From Dryocola clanedunensis (GTDB lineage Bacteria; Pseudomonadota; Gammaproteobacteria; Enterobacterales; Enterobacteriaceae): a DNA stretch of 64,000 nucleotides. Location of the stretch: assembly GCF_025215155.1 (NCBI RefSeq), contig NZ_JALHAM010000117.1, one strand, 5' to 3'. Position numbers and translations under genes: made by a program. This document shows positions 1 through 8,983 of this stretch, piece by piece. Positions within the stretch are counted from its first letter, which is position 1. Each line of letters opens with the position of its first letter. The notes under the pieces are model-generated. The model had not been told where the DNA came from. It did not search any database and worked only from the letters and a program-made list of their open reading frames with translations.

Positions 1-1371
1 TTTATCAGCAATCTGAGATGGAATCGGAGAACCATTCCCCTGACCCGCATCGGCTAACCATGTGCCTGTAACCTTCTGCCCCTTACCTGTGACTTGCCCT
101 GGCAGATTACGGAGGTAGATGTAAATCGGGTCAAATGTCCCGGCTGGATGTACCAGAATATAATCCCGGAATGAACGTTCTCCCGGTGCAGGTGTTTCCG
201 TTGACCACGGGCTGTTAATTTCGCTTTCAGGGTAAACCAGCACATTCGGAGGGATGTATACGTTATCCTGATTGCCTGTGTTGGAAGGTGAAACATATCC
301 CGGATCGTCAGGTGTCCAGACTATAGTCGGTTTGTTTGCGCCATCTTCCCAGAATTCGTAATTCCCCGTTGTGGTGTTCTTCTGAAGCATACGCACCGGA
401 ACTTTATCCTGCCCACCCCTGGCGCTGACGTGGAAGCCTTTCGGTCTCATGGTGCCGTACTGGTCAGCCTCCCAGCGAAAGCGAACACGGGTTGGAACGT
501 CTTCTTTCTTCTGTGCTGCCTGCTCAAGACGCATTTTATCAATGTAGTCCTGCTCGCCACTGTTGAGCTTTGGCGAGTAGAACATACCAAACAGAAAAAC
601 AGTCGCGGGGTTGGGAGCTATCCAGCGACCAGTGGTTGCAAAGTTCCCGCCGATTTTCTGCAATGCCGCATATCCAGCTTCGGTTGTTGCGCCTGCCGTG
701 ATCCCGGTAGTTGTCGCTGCTCTTGCTGTTGCCATTCCTGCGGTCGCTGCGGCTTTGGCTGTATCCGGGGAGCTGAAAAGGCGCTTATACCACGGGCGTT
801 TATCTTCTGGTGGTGGTGTTGGTTCGGCTGGTTTGTGTTTCTTTGCTGCCTGCGCGTGCTGAACTGGTTCTTCTTGTGGTTGTTCTGCTTGAGGAGTTGC
901 ACGGTAATAGCCAGCATGACCAAAATTATCAACGGACTCCTGATCGGTTCCTGCGTCAGTGCATCCATCCTCCCGCAGACAGGATTTTGCAAAAACGGGT
1001 AAAGCACTCAGGGCTGCCGCCGCAGCAGCGGCTTTATTTACTGTTGGTACTGATACTCCTAAGGGGTCATTGATCTGAACTGTTCCGGGGGCAATCAGAA
1101 AGTTTGAGCCTTCCGGGCAATCGCAATGGATGATGGAGCCATCAACAGCGACAGATGCGCTGTTCGTTTGTCGGTGATCCCCAGTAACAATGACTCCAAC
1201 TTTCCCACATTTCGGGCAAGGAGTTGTTTTATCACCAATGTAAAGTTTCCACTTGCCCATGACAGACATACCTGGGCGGGCGGCAATACATTGTGCGCCT
1301 GTAGAGGTTTTATCTCCGTGTAGACCAACGTTCTTACCGTGAACCGTGCAGCCTCTGTTTACTGATGACAT
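1..1371 (-). CDS. PAAR / S-type pyocin / colicin-type DNase effector (C-terminus cut by window edge)
   Basis: Open frame of 457 codons that runs off the left edge, so the C-terminus is missing. Order of parts: a PAAR-like N-terminal region (about 1-100) with Cys pairs CPKC (52-55) and CDC (83-85); an Ala-rich and Pro/Glu-rich linker (about 112-190); a second Ala/Thr-rich stretch (about 203-235); a region resembling the S-type pyocin domain (about 290-421, with RFRWEAD and DYILVHPAG). From residue 424 it resembles the start of the colicin E7/E9 nuclease domain (PGQVTGKGQ, then SPIPSQIADK). The HNH catalytic motif would lie beyond position 1 and is not seen. I infer a type VI secretion DNA-degrading effector carried on the spike tip. 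The immunity gene is expected further left. It starts 10 bases after the PAAR-like gene, so the two are probably co-transcribed. No secretion-apparatus genes are in this window. Confidence 0.85.
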   Translation of the reverse strand, partial: MSSVNRGCTVHGKNVGLHGDKTSTGAQCIAARPGMSVMGKWKLYIGDKTTPCPKCGKVGVIVTGDHRQTNSASVAVDGSIIHCDCPEGSNFLIAPGTVQINDPLGVSVPTVNKAAAAAAALSALPVFAKSCLREDGCTDAGTDQESVDNFGHAGYYRATPQAEQPQEEPVQHAQAAKKHKPAEPTPPPEDKRPWYKRLFSSPDTAKAAATAGMATARAATTTGITAGATTEAGYAALQKIGGNFATTGRWIAPNPATVFLFGMFYSPKLNSGEQDYIDKMRLEQAAQKKEDVPTRVRFRWEADQYGTMRPKGFHVSARGGQDKVPVRMLQKNTTTGNYEFWEDGANKPTIVWTPDDPGYVSPSNTGNQDNVYIPPNVLVYPESEINSPWSTETPAPGERSFRDYILVHPAGTFDPIYIYLRNLPGQVTGKGQKVTGTWLADAGQGNGSPIPSQIADK

Positions 1372-1381
1372 AGTAGCCGCC

Positions 1382-1843
1382 TTATTTCAGAAAGCTTTCT
1401 GGTAAGGATTCCCCGGCCCGGACCGCTCTTCTGATACTTCCTTGTGGGCTACTGATGATTTCATCGCCGTTGTCGAGTGAGCTACCGACAAGAGCGGCTG
1501 AGTCACCTGAAATATTTCCTACCCCGGTGCTAATCTTCGCGGTAGTACCATCTGGATAACGAACCTCATCCCCCACAAGTGAAATATTTAATCGCACACC
1601 TTCCTCAATTTCGATCTGCTGCCCGTTGTATTCACTAAAAACCGTTCCTCCGTCGCGGGTTAAGCTGCCTTCCGTAGCAACCAGATAAGCGGCTGTAACC
1701 GGATGGGCAAGGTTGTAGGCGTTTCTTTCAGTGATCAGACCACGGGCTTCTTCGTTCATTTCCGCAAGCTGTTCGGCTGTGAATGGTGACGGGTCAAAGG
1801 CTGCCAGCATTTCGGCAGTAAGTTCATTGGTGCACTGTTTCAT
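1382..1843 (-). CDS. Small PAAR-like protein upstream of the nuclease effector
   Basis: A 153-residue protein. An N-terminal helical part of about 50 residues (acidic, with EMNEEARGLITERNAY) is followed by a Gly-rich beta part with short repeats typical of PAAR tips: TRDGGTV, SLVGDEVRYPDGT, ALVGSSLDNGD. PAAR proteins cap the VgrG spike of type VI secretion systems. Here the helical N-terminus may serve to bind or adapt cargo, which is inference. The ATG at 1843 follows an AAAGGGA ribosome-binding site. It lies just upstream of the pyocin/DNase effector on the same strand. Assignment to a PAAR-type fold rests on motif resemblance only. Confidence 0.6.
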   Translation of the reverse strand: MKQCTNELTAEMLAAFDPSPFTAEQLAEMNEEARGLITERNAYNLAHPVTAAYLVATEGSLTRDGGTVFSEYNGQQIEIEEGVRLNISLVGDEVRYPDGTTAKISTGVGNISGDSAALVGSSLDNGDEIISSPQGSIRRAVRAGESLPESFLK

Positions 1844-2164
1844 AAGTCCCTTTACTTGTTGTGAAAATAATTGCAGCGGTCATTTTACAAACAATAGCCA
1901 CGTGAGCAACAAGTATTAGACATACGTAAAACTACGTTCCGTAACATTCGGTAATTCGGGCCTCATCCCGAAATTTGCTCACTGCCAGTGGTATCAAAGG
2001 TCTTGCTGTATGGGCAGTACTTCAACTTGGTGATGTAGATATAAGGTAAACGAAAGTAGACATAGTAAATGTCTTAGCGGCTGGGGGATGTCGCAACCGT
2101 TGGTGTATCCCATTTTTGCTTCTGAGCACCTAAGACACACCAACGTATTGTTTTAGAAGAAGCC
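1844..2164. other. Intergenic region between the PAAR gene and the rnpB-like repeat
   Basis: No convincing gene. It holds the upstream region of the PAAR operon and a pair of 9-base inverted arms (CGTTGGTGT at 2098-2106 and ACACCAACG at 2137-2145). An interleaved 7-base pair also occurs (GTCTTAG at 2071-2077 and CTAAGAC at 2130-2136). Base composition is more AT-rich than in the flanking core genes. Confidence 0.5.
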
Positions 2165-2222
2165 GAAGCCGACCGATAAGCCGCTTTCTTTCATGAAGAG
2201 CGTCGTGGACAGTCATTCATCT
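2165..2222 (-). repeat. Partial second copy of the rnpB 3' end
   Basis: The segment repeats the terminal part of the RNase P RNA gene with one short interruption: GAAGC(C/T)GACCGATAAGCCG, then GTCGTGGACAGTCATTCATCT. The intact version is at 2286-2331. The two copies are about 120 bases apart with the rnpB terminator between them. E. coli also carries tandem repeats of the rnpB 3' end that include its terminator, so this may be an ancestral repeat. It could also be an attachment-site duplication left by integration of the PAAR islet. Confidence 0.8.
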
Positions 2223-2238
2223 GCCCTTTGTACAAAGC

Positions 2239-2273
2239 AAAACGCCCGCACAATTTACATTGCGCGGGCGTTT
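2239..2273 (-). terminator. Rho-independent terminator of rnpB
   Basis: Inverted repeat with GC-rich arms (ACGCCCGCRCAAT type, loop TTACA region). On the minus strand it is followed by a T-rich run (GTTTTGC). It lies directly after the mature 3' end of the RNase P RNA. Confidence 0.8.
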
Positions 2274-2280
2274 CGTTTAA

Positions 2281-2660
<380 letters not shown>

Positions 2661-2667
2661 GGCGCGA

Positions 2668-2696
2668 AGTATAATGGGTTTGACTGCCCGTGTCAC
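2668..2696 (-). promoter_or_regulatory. rnpB promoter
   Basis: On the minus strand: -35 GTGACA (2691-2696), a 17-base spacer and -10 TATACT (2668-2673), placing transcription start at or next to the mature 5' end at 2660. A GC-rich discriminator (TCGCGCC) follows the -10, as in strongly expressed stable-RNA promoters. The promoter lies right behind the garK stop codon. Confidence 0.8.
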
Positions 2697-2702
2697 GCCC
2701 GG

Positions 2703-3848
2703 TTAGCCCGTAATTCGCATCCCCACCGCCACGGTGGCGGCAACATCTCTGGAGGTGCGATAAATATTTTCAAATGCGTTCTTCAGGGCATCCTCCAGCG
2801 AACCAATACTGTTAAGTACGCTGAATACGGCATCGATACCGTATTGATGCACCACGGCAACATCGCTGGTTAGCGACCCTGCAATACCGATTACCGGCTT
2901 GTGATATTTCTTTGCAACGGCGGCAACGCCCACCGGCACTTTGCCCCGGATGCTTTGGCTGTCCATTCGCCCTTCACCCGTCACGACCAACGAACAATCG
3001 TGGATATGCTCTTCAAGATTCAACGCCTCGGTGACTATCTCAATACCGCTGCGTAGATCGGCGCCCAGAAACGCCAGCAGTGCGGCTCCCATGCCACCTG
3101 CGGCACCTGCTCCCGGAGCATTTTTTACGTCCACACGCAGATGCTTTTTTATCACGTTGGCAAAATGATCCAGATTACGATCCAACTCGAGGATCATCGC
3201 CTCGCTGGCGCCTTTTTGCGGGCCAAAAACTCGCGAGGCGCCATTTTCGCCGACAAGTGGATTAGTCACGTCACACGCCACGTTGATCACACAGCCCTGC
3301 AGACGTTCGTCCAGACCGGAAATATCAATGCTGTTCAGGCTCAGCAGATGGCCGCCGCCAGGGCTTATCTCTTTGCCTTCCGCATCAGTCAGCTTCGCCC
3401 CCAGCGCCTGCACCATCCCAACACCGCCATCGTTGGTTGCGCTCCCGCCAATGCCAATAATGATATTACGTGCGCCATTATCAAGGGCGCGAAGAATCAG
3501 CTCGCCGGTGCCGTAGGAGGTGGTGATTAAAGGATTGCGTTGTTCAAAGGGAACCAGAGCCAGACCGCTGGCCTCGGCCATCTCGATAAAAGCAGTTTTG
3601 CCATCACCGGACATTCCCCAGCCTGCCGAAACGGGCGTGCCCAGCGGGCCGGTCACGGTAGCCACCATTTTCGTGCCCTGCGTTGCGCCGATCATGGCAT
3701 CGACCGTGCCTTCCCCGCCATCAGCAACCGGGACCGAAATATACTGCGCATCAGGAAATATCTCGCGAAATCCTTTTTCAATAGCCTGGGCCACATCTAC
3801 CGCCGAGAGGCTTTCTTTATAAGAGTCGGGTGCGATAACGATTTTCAT
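2703..3848 (-). CDS. garK: Glycerate 2-kinase, galactarate/glucarate catabolism
   Basis: 381 residues from the ATG at 3848 (MKIVIAPDSYKESLSA), the same length as E. coli GarK. A longer open frame starting at 3908 would overlap the upstream garR stop and adds a non-conserved leader. The protein belongs to the glycerate kinase type 1 family: N-terminal IAPDSFK/YKESL motif, GGEGTVDA, GIGGSATNDGG nucleotide region and a C-terminal TGEGRMDSQS motif. It phosphorylates D-glycerate to 2-phosphoglycerate, delivering the pathway product to glycolysis. It is the last gene of garP-garL-garR-garK and sits directly upstream of rnpB. Confidence 0.96.
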   Translation of the reverse strand: MKIVIAPDSYKESLSAVDVAQAIEKGFREIFPDAQYISVPVADGGEGTVDAMIGATQGTKMVATVTGPLGTPVSAGWGMSGDGKTAFIEMAEASGLALVPFEQRNPLITTSYGTGELILRALDNGARNIIIGIGGSATNDGGVGMVQALGAKLTDAEGKEISPGGGHLLSLNSIDISGLDERLQGCVINVACDVTNPLVGENGASRVFGPQKGASEAMILELDRNLDHFANVIKKHLRVDVKNAPGAGAAGGMGAALLAFLGADLRSGIEIVTEALNLEEHIHDCSLVVTGEGRMDSQSIRGKVPVGVAAVAKKYHKPVIGIAGSLTSDVAVVHQYGIDAVFSVLNSIGSLEDALKNAFENIYRTSRDVAATVAVGMRITG

Positions 3849-3907
3849 AGTCTGTCCATGCCTGGTCTGGTCTGAGAAAAACCGGGCGCCAAAGGGCGCC
3901 CATCTCA

Positions 3908-4798
3908 TTACTTAGCGACTTCTACCTTCGCCAGTTTTTCGTAGTAGCAGGCAATCGCGCTGTGATCGTCGTTGCCGTGGCCATCCGCTCGCAGCGCCTG
4001 CATCATCTCCATGACTGCCGCGGTCAGAGGCAGCTGAGCACCCACGCCGTGAGAAGTATCCAGCGCGTTCGCCAGATCTTTAATGTGCAGATCGATACGG
4101 AAACCAGGCTTGAAGTTGCGATCCAGCACCATCGGCGCTTTCGCATCCAGCACGGTGCTGCCTGCAAGGCCGCCACGGATCGCCTGGAACACCAGCTCCG
4201 GGTTCACGCCCGCTTTGGTCGCCAGAACCAGCGCTTCGGACATGGCGGCAATGTTCAGCGCCACAATCACCTGGTTGGCCAGTTTAGTCACGTTACCCGC
4301 ACCAATATCACCGGTATGCACCACGGAGCCAGCCATGGTTTTCATCAGATCATAGTACTTATCGAAGATCGCCTTATCACCGCCGACCATCACGGACAGC
4401 GTGCCATCGACAGCTTTTGGTTCGCCGCCGCTGACCGGTGCATCCAGCATATCGATACCTTTAGCTTTCAGCGCGTCGCTGATTTCACGGCTCGCCAGCG
4501 GTGCGATGGAGCTCATATCAATAACGACGGTGCCGGGTTTCGCCCCTTCAATAATGCCGTTTTCACCCAGCGCGACTTCTTTCACGTGCGGAGAGTTTGG
4601 CAGCATGGTGATGATCACGTCACACTGCTCGGCGATATCTTTTGGCGTTGCCGCCGTTTCTGCACCCGCAGCGATAACTTCAGCAATTACCTCAGCGTTA
4701 CGGTCGGCAACCACCAGGGAATAACCGGCTTTAATGAGGTTTTTACTCATTGGTTTACCCATGATGCCGAGGCCAATAAAACCAACTTTCAGTGTCAT
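3908..4798 (-). CDS. garR: 2-hydroxy-3-oxopropionate (tartronate semialdehyde) reductase
   Basis: 296 residues. N-terminal Rossmann signature GFIGLGIMGKPMSKNL (residues 6-21) for NAD(P)H. The substrate loop DAPVSGGEPKA and the catalytic-lysine helix GNVTKLANQ are typical of beta-hydroxyacid dehydrogenases. It reduces tartronate semialdehyde, formed after GarL cleavage, to D-glycerate, which GarK then phosphorylates. It lies 27 bases after garL and 59 before garK on one strand, consistent with one transcript. Length and order match E. coli. Confidence 0.97.
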   Translation of the reverse strand: MTLKVGFIGLGIMGKPMSKNLIKAGYSLVVADRNAEVIAEVIAAGAETAATPKDIAEQCDVIITMLPNSPHVKEVALGENGIIEGAKPGTVVIDMSSIAPLASREISDALKAKGIDMLDAPVSGGEPKAVDGTLSVMVGGDKAIFDKYYDLMKTMAGSVVHTGDIGAGNVTKLANQVIVALNIAAMSEALVLATKAGVNPELVFQAIRGGLAGSTVLDAKAPMVLDRNFKPGFRIDLHIKDLANALDTSHGVGAQLPLTAAVMEMMQALRADGHGNDDHSAIACYYEKLAKVEVAK

Positions 4799-4825
4799 AA
4801 TTCAGTCTCTCTCTTTAGATGGTGG

Positions 4826-5596
4826 TTATTTTTTAAAAGAATCTGCAAGTTTCTGGGTCGCAGAGCGGAAGCAACCCAAATCGCTACCCACGGCAACAAA
4901 AGTGGCGCCCCATTCCAGATAGCGACGAGCATCTGCCTCAACCGGCGCCAGGATACCCGCTGGTTTGCCATGCGCTTTAGCACGAGCAAAAATGTGTTTA
5001 ATGCACTGCTGGACTTCCGGGTGCGAGGCGTTACCCAGATGGCCTAATGCCGCCGCCAGATCGCTCGGGCCGACAAAAATACCGTCCACGCCGTCGGTTG
5101 CCGCAATGGCATCCACGTTATCCACGCCCTGCTGGCTCTCGATTTGTACCAGAATGGTGATGTTCTGATTCGACTGGTTGAAATAATCCGGCACGGTGCC
5201 AAACATATTGGCGCGGTGGGAAACGGACACGCCGCGGATCCCTTCCGGTGGATAGCGAGTAGAAGAGACGGCCAGCGCCGCCTCCGGTTGGGTTTCCACG
5301 AACGGGATCAGGAAGTTATAGAAACCGATATCCAACAGGCGCTTAATGATCACCGGATCGTTAGTCGGTGCACGAACAACGGCGGCGCTTTCGCTGCCTT
5401 TCAGCGCCATCAGCTGCGGGATGAACGTGGTGACATCGTTCGGCGCATGTTCGCCGTCCAGCACAATCCAGTCGAACCCTGCCAGCCCCAGCACTTCGGT
5501 GCTGATGGGGTTTGCCAGCGCGGACCAGCAGCCGATTTGGGTCTGCTGCGCCTTCAGCGCGGCTTTGAATTTATTCGGGAATACGTTGTTATTCAT
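4826..5596 (-). CDS. garL: 5-keto-4-deoxy-D-glucarate (2-dehydro-3-deoxyglucarate) aldolase
   Basis: 256 residues, same as E. coli GarL. HpcH/HpaI class II aldolase family: DGEHAPND with the catalytic His, VQIESQQGVDN with the metal-binding Glu, and IFVGPSDLAAALG. It cleaves 5-keto-4-deoxy-glucarate to pyruvate and tartronate semialdehyde in the cytoplasm. It lies between garP (26 bases upstream) and garR in the gar operon. Confidence 0.97.
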   Translation of the reverse strand: MNNNVFPNKFKAALKAQQTQIGCWSALANPISTEVLGLAGFDWIVLDGEHAPNDVTTFIPQLMALKGSESAAVVRAPTNDPVIIKRLLDIGFYNFLIPFVETQPEAALAVSSTRYPPEGIRGVSVSHRANMFGTVPDYFNQSNQNITILVQIESQQGVDNVDAIAATDGVDGIFVGPSDLAAALGHLGNASHPEVQQCIKHIFARAKAHGKPAGILAPVEADARRYLEWGATFVAVGSDLGCFRSATQKLADSFKK

Positions 5597-5622
5597 CTGC
5601 TTTACCTTAAAGTTTTCGTTGC

Positions 5623-6954
5623 TTACTTCTGCAATTCCAGACGCTTGATGTCACCCACCACGAACAGGTAGCAAATCATCGCCATCAGGGCGGAACAGCC
5701 GACAAACACCAGGGCTGCGTTGAAAGAGTGCAGCTCGCTGACCAGATAACCAATCACCAGCGGCGTCACGATGGAGGCCACATTACCAAACACATTGAAC
5801 ATCCCGCCGCACAGCCCAACAATCTCTTTTGGTGCCGTATCGGAGATCACCGGCCAGCCCAGCGCGCCAAAACCTTTACCGAAGAATGCCAGCGCCATCA
5901 GGAAGACAACCAGCGCGGTGTTGTTGGTGTAGTTACAAAGGATGATGCTTGAAGCCAGCAGCATGCCCAGCACAATCGGCAGCTTACGGGCAAACGTCAG
6001 CGAATTACCGCGCTTAATCAGGTGATCCGAGAACACGCCACCCAGCACGCCACCGGCAAAACCGCACAGTGCAGGGATAGAGGCGACAAGGCCCACCTTC
6101 AGAATCGACATGCCTTTCTCCTGCACCAGATAAATGGGGAACCAGGTGAGGAAGAACCAGGTAATGGTGTTAATGAAATATTGACCGAAGAACACGCCGA
6201 GCATCATGCGGCTGCTCAGTAATTGCTTGATGTAATGCAGTTTCGGGCCATTGTCCGCATTCTTCTCTTTCTTGTGGTCCATATCCACTACCGCGCCGCC
6301 TTTGGAGATGAAATCCAGCTCCTCTTTGGACATGCGCGGGTGGTCGGTTGGGTTATGGATAAACTTCGCCCACAGGAAGGTCAGTACGAAGCCAATCACA
6401 CCCATCACGGTAAAGACGTGCTCCCAGCCCCAGGCAAAGGTCAGCCAGCCCAGCAGCGGAGAGAAAAGCGCCAGCGAGAAATACTGCGCCGAGTTAAAAA
6501 TCGCGGAAGCGGTGCCGCGCTCCTTCGTCGGGAACCAGGCCGCCACGATACGTGCGTTGGCCGGGAAAGAAGGCGCTTCGGAGAAGCCAAGCATAAAACG
6601 CATGAAGAACATGGAGATACCGGCGTAAGCCAGCGGGATCATGCCCACGAAACCCTGCGTAAAGGTAAACAGCGACCAGAAAAACAGGCTCCAGGTATAA
6701 ACCTTTTTCGAGCCGAAGCGGTCAAGCAGCCAGCCGCCGGGGATCTGCATCAGCAGATAGGCCCAGCCGAAGGCGGAGAAAATGTAGCCGACAGAAATGG
6801 CGCTCAGGTGCAGCTCTTTGGCCACTTCAGAACCGGCAATGGAAAGCGTGGCACGGTCCGCATAGTTAATGGTCGTCACAATAAAGATAATTAATAATAT
6901 TAAGTATCGGGTGTGATGCCCTTTTTTTGATTCAATGACAGTGTCCAAAATCAT
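5623..6954 (-). CDS. garP: Galactarate/glucarate MFS transporter
   Basis: 443 residues with about twelve hydrophobic segments. It belongs to the anion:cation symporter branch of the major facilitator superfamily: TTINYADRATLSIAG in the first segment, the cytoplasmic loop motif WLLDRFGSKKV, and GFSEAPSFPANARIVAAWFP. Takes up galactarate and glucarate across the inner membrane. It is the first gene of garPLRK. The 390-base gap to divergent garD holds the shared control region. In E. coli this regulon is activated by CdaR. Confidence 0.96.
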   Translation of the reverse strand: MILDTVIESKKGHHTRYLILLIIFIVTTINYADRATLSIAGSEVAKELHLSAISVGYIFSAFGWAYLLMQIPGGWLLDRFGSKKVYTWSLFFWSLFTFTQGFVGMIPLAYAGISMFFMRFMLGFSEAPSFPANARIVAAWFPTKERGTASAIFNSAQYFSLALFSPLLGWLTFAWGWEHVFTVMGVIGFVLTFLWAKFIHNPTDHPRMSKEELDFISKGGAVVDMDHKKEKNADNGPKLHYIKQLLSSRMMLGVFFGQYFINTITWFFLTWFPIYLVQEKGMSILKVGLVASIPALCGFAGGVLGGVFSDHLIKRGNSLTFARKLPIVLGMLLASSIILCNYTNNTALVVFLMALAFFGKGFGALGWPVISDTAPKEIVGLCGGMFNVFGNVASIVTPLVIGYLVSELHSFNAALVFVGCSALMAMICYLFVVGDIKRLELQK

Positions 6955-7346
6955 TTATACATCCTCTGAGTCGGATACAGCTTGCAAGGATCTTTTATTT
7001 ATAAGCCGCAACGAAACCAATATATTCTGGCCTTATATCGCGACGGTAATTAGCCTGGTGTTGATAATACGCAATACAGTATAGTCAGCATGAAATAGCC
7101 GGGCATTAGGCGGATGCACAACAAAGGATTTATAAATAACAATAATATTGAGCACAGGCACAGGTTTGTGGGGCGCATTGCACAGATTTTTAGATTCCCC
7201 CCCTTGTGGCAAGGGGCCTGAGACGATTAAGTGATCTCCATCACATTCTTATTTCTCACGACCTGACATCCTTTATTCAACAGGTGATTAAATCACATCT
7301 TCAATTATTTAATTAACATTCAGGTAATATCTGGAGCAGAGTGACA
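6955..7346. promoter_or_regulatory. Divergent garP/garD control region with a CRP-like site
   Basis: A 392-base AT-rich gap between two divergent galactarate genes. A very good CRP match, AGTGATCTCCATCACATT, occupies about 7229-7246 (arms GTGA and TCAC, spacing as in the consensus), about 100 bases before garD. CdaR activates these operons in E. coli, but I could not place a CdaR box by eye. No gene is seen in the gap. Confidence 0.65.
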
Positions 7347-8918
7347 ATGTCAAAGATAGAAATAAAAGAACATGCGCCCGCAGCGTTTTATATTAAAGTT
7401 CATGAAACCGACAATGTCGCGATTATTGTTAACGACAATGGTCTGAAAGCGGGCACTCAATTCCCGGACGGCCTGACGTTAATTGAACATATCCCGCAAG
7501 GACACAAAGCCGCGCTGGTTGATATCCCCGTTCACGGTGAGATTGTTCGCTATGGCGAAGTCATTGGTTACGCGGTGCGGGACATCCCTCAGGGAAGCTG
7601 GATCGACGAATCCCTGGTTGAACTCCCGAAAGCACCGCCGCTGAATACGCTGCCGCTGGCAACTAAAGTGCCGGCTCCGCTGCCGCCGCTGGAAGGCTAC
7701 ACCTTCGAAGGTTACCGCAACGCCGACGGCAGCGTTGGCACCAAGAACCTGCTTGGCATTACCACCAGCGTGCACTGCGTGGCGGGCGTCGTGGATTACG
7801 TGATCAAAATCATCGAACGCGATCTGCTGCCGCGTTATCCGAACGTTGACGGCGTGGTTGGTTTAAACCACCTCTACGGCTGCGGCGTGGCGATCAACGC
7901 CCCTGCGGCGGTTATCCCTATCCGCACCATTCATAACATTGCGCTGAACCCGAACTTTGGCGGCGAAGTAATGGTCATCGGCCTGGGCTGTGAGAAGCTC
8001 CAGCCGGAGCGCCTGCTGGAAGGCACCGACGACGTGCAGGCAATTGCCGTAGAAGATGCCAGCATCGTGCGCCTGCAGGATGAACATCACGTCGGCTTCA
8101 AATCCATGGTGGACGATATTTTGCAGGTCGCCGAACGCCACCTTCACAAGCTCAACCAGCGCCAGCGTGAAACTTGCCCGGCCTCTGAACTGGTTGTCGG
8201 TATGCAGTGCGGCGGCAGCGATGCTTTCTCAGGGGTTACAGCCAACCCGGCGGTGGGCTTTGCGTCAGACCTGCTGGTACGCTGCGGCGCAACGGTTATG
8301 TTCTCGGAAGTGACGGAAGTGCGTGATGCCATCCACCTGCTAACGCCGAGAGCCATCAACGAAGAAGTAGGTAAACGCCTGCTGGAAGAGATGGCATGGT
8401 ACGACAACTATCTGGACATGGGGCAAACCGACCGAAGCGCTAACCCTTCGCCAGGAAATAAAAAAGGCGGCCTGGCGAACGTGGTGGAAAAGGCGCTGGG
8501 TTCCATTGCCAAATCTGGCCAGAGTGCGATTGTCGAAGTGCTGTCGCCGGGCCAGCGCCCAACTAAACGTGGGCTGATTTATGCAGCAACCCCGGCCAGC
8601 GATTTTGTCTGCGGAACGCAGCAGGTCGCATCAGGTATCACCGTGCAGGTCTTTACCACCGGCCGCGGAACGCCATACGGCTTACTGGCAGTGCCAGTGA
8701 TTAAAATGGCTACCCGCACCGCGCTGGCAAACCGCTGGCACGACCTGATGGACATCAACGCGGGAACCATCGCCACCGGTGAAGCGACCATCGAGGATGT
8801 AGGCTGGGAACTGTTCAAATTCATCCTGGATGTGGCCAGCGGTCGTAAGCAGACCTTCTCGGATCAGTGGGGCTTACACAACGCGCTGGCGGTGTTTAAC
8901 CCGGCGCCGGTGACCTGA
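7347..8918 (+). CDS. garD: Galactarate dehydratase
   Basis: 523 residues from the ATG at 7347, the same length as E. coli GarD; an in-frame GTG two codons earlier (7341) is less likely. A GGAG lies 10 bases upstream. The protein has the UxaA-type layout: an N-terminal SAF-like domain (about 15-100) and a large C-terminal domain starting at about residue 115 (EGYRNADGSVGTKN, then GCGVAIN, GLGCEK and VGMQCGGSDAFSG). These Cys residues fit a metal-dependent lyase. It dehydrates galactarate to 5-keto-4-deoxy-D-glucarate, the GarL substrate. Transcribed divergently from garPLRK. Confidence 0.97.
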   Translation: MSKIEIKEHAPAAFYIKVHETDNVAIIVNDNGLKAGTQFPDGLTLIEHIPQGHKAALVDIPVHGEIVRYGEVIGYAVRDIPQGSWIDESLVELPKAPPLNTLPLATKVPAPLPPLEGYTFEGYRNADGSVGTKNLLGITTSVHCVAGVVDYVIKIIERDLLPRYPNVDGVVGLNHLYGCGVAINAPAAVIPIRTIHNIALNPNFGGEVMVIGLGCEKLQPERLLEGTDDVQAIAVEDASIVRLQDEHHVGFKSMVDDILQVAERHLHKLNQRQRETCPASELVVGMQCGGSDAFSGVTANPAVGFASDLLVRCGATVMFSEVTEVRDAIHLLTPRAINEEVGKRLLEEMAWYDNYLDMGQTDRSANPSPGNKKGGLANVVEKALGSIAKSGQSAIVEVLSPGQRPTKRGLIYAATPASDFVCGTQQVASGITVQVFTTGRGTPYGLLAVPVIKMATRTALANRWHDLMDINAGTIATGEATIEDVGWELFKFILDVASGRKQTFSDQWGLHNALAVFNPAPVT

Positions 8919-8944
8919 TTTTTTTGAAAGTGACTTAGTTTCTG

Positions 8945-8968
8945 GCGGGTAACCAACCAGTTACCCGC
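8945..8968. terminator. Hairpin between convergent garD and the YmgB-like gene
   Basis: Perfect 9-bp stem GCGGGTAAC / GTTACCCGC with a 6-base loop. No clear T-run follows on either strand, so terminator activity is an inference from position. Confidence 0.5.
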
Positions 8969-8983
8969 TGACATGCCTTATTC

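Noticed and set aside
430..1323. Plus-strand open frames of 190, 83, 87 and 65 codons at the left end
   Set aside because: They lie opposite the PAAR/pyocin effector, whose minus-strand frame is open over 457 codons with clear domain motifs; the plus-strand translations are Cys- and Ser-rich with no family resemblance.
2165..2222. A second RNase P RNA gene
   Set aside because: Only about 58 bases of the 3' end are present and no catalytic core follows.
3962..5047. Plus-strand 361-codon frame opposite garR and garL
   Set aside because: His/Arg/Gln-rich translation typical of the complement of GC-rich codons; garR and garL on the minus strand carry full family signatures.
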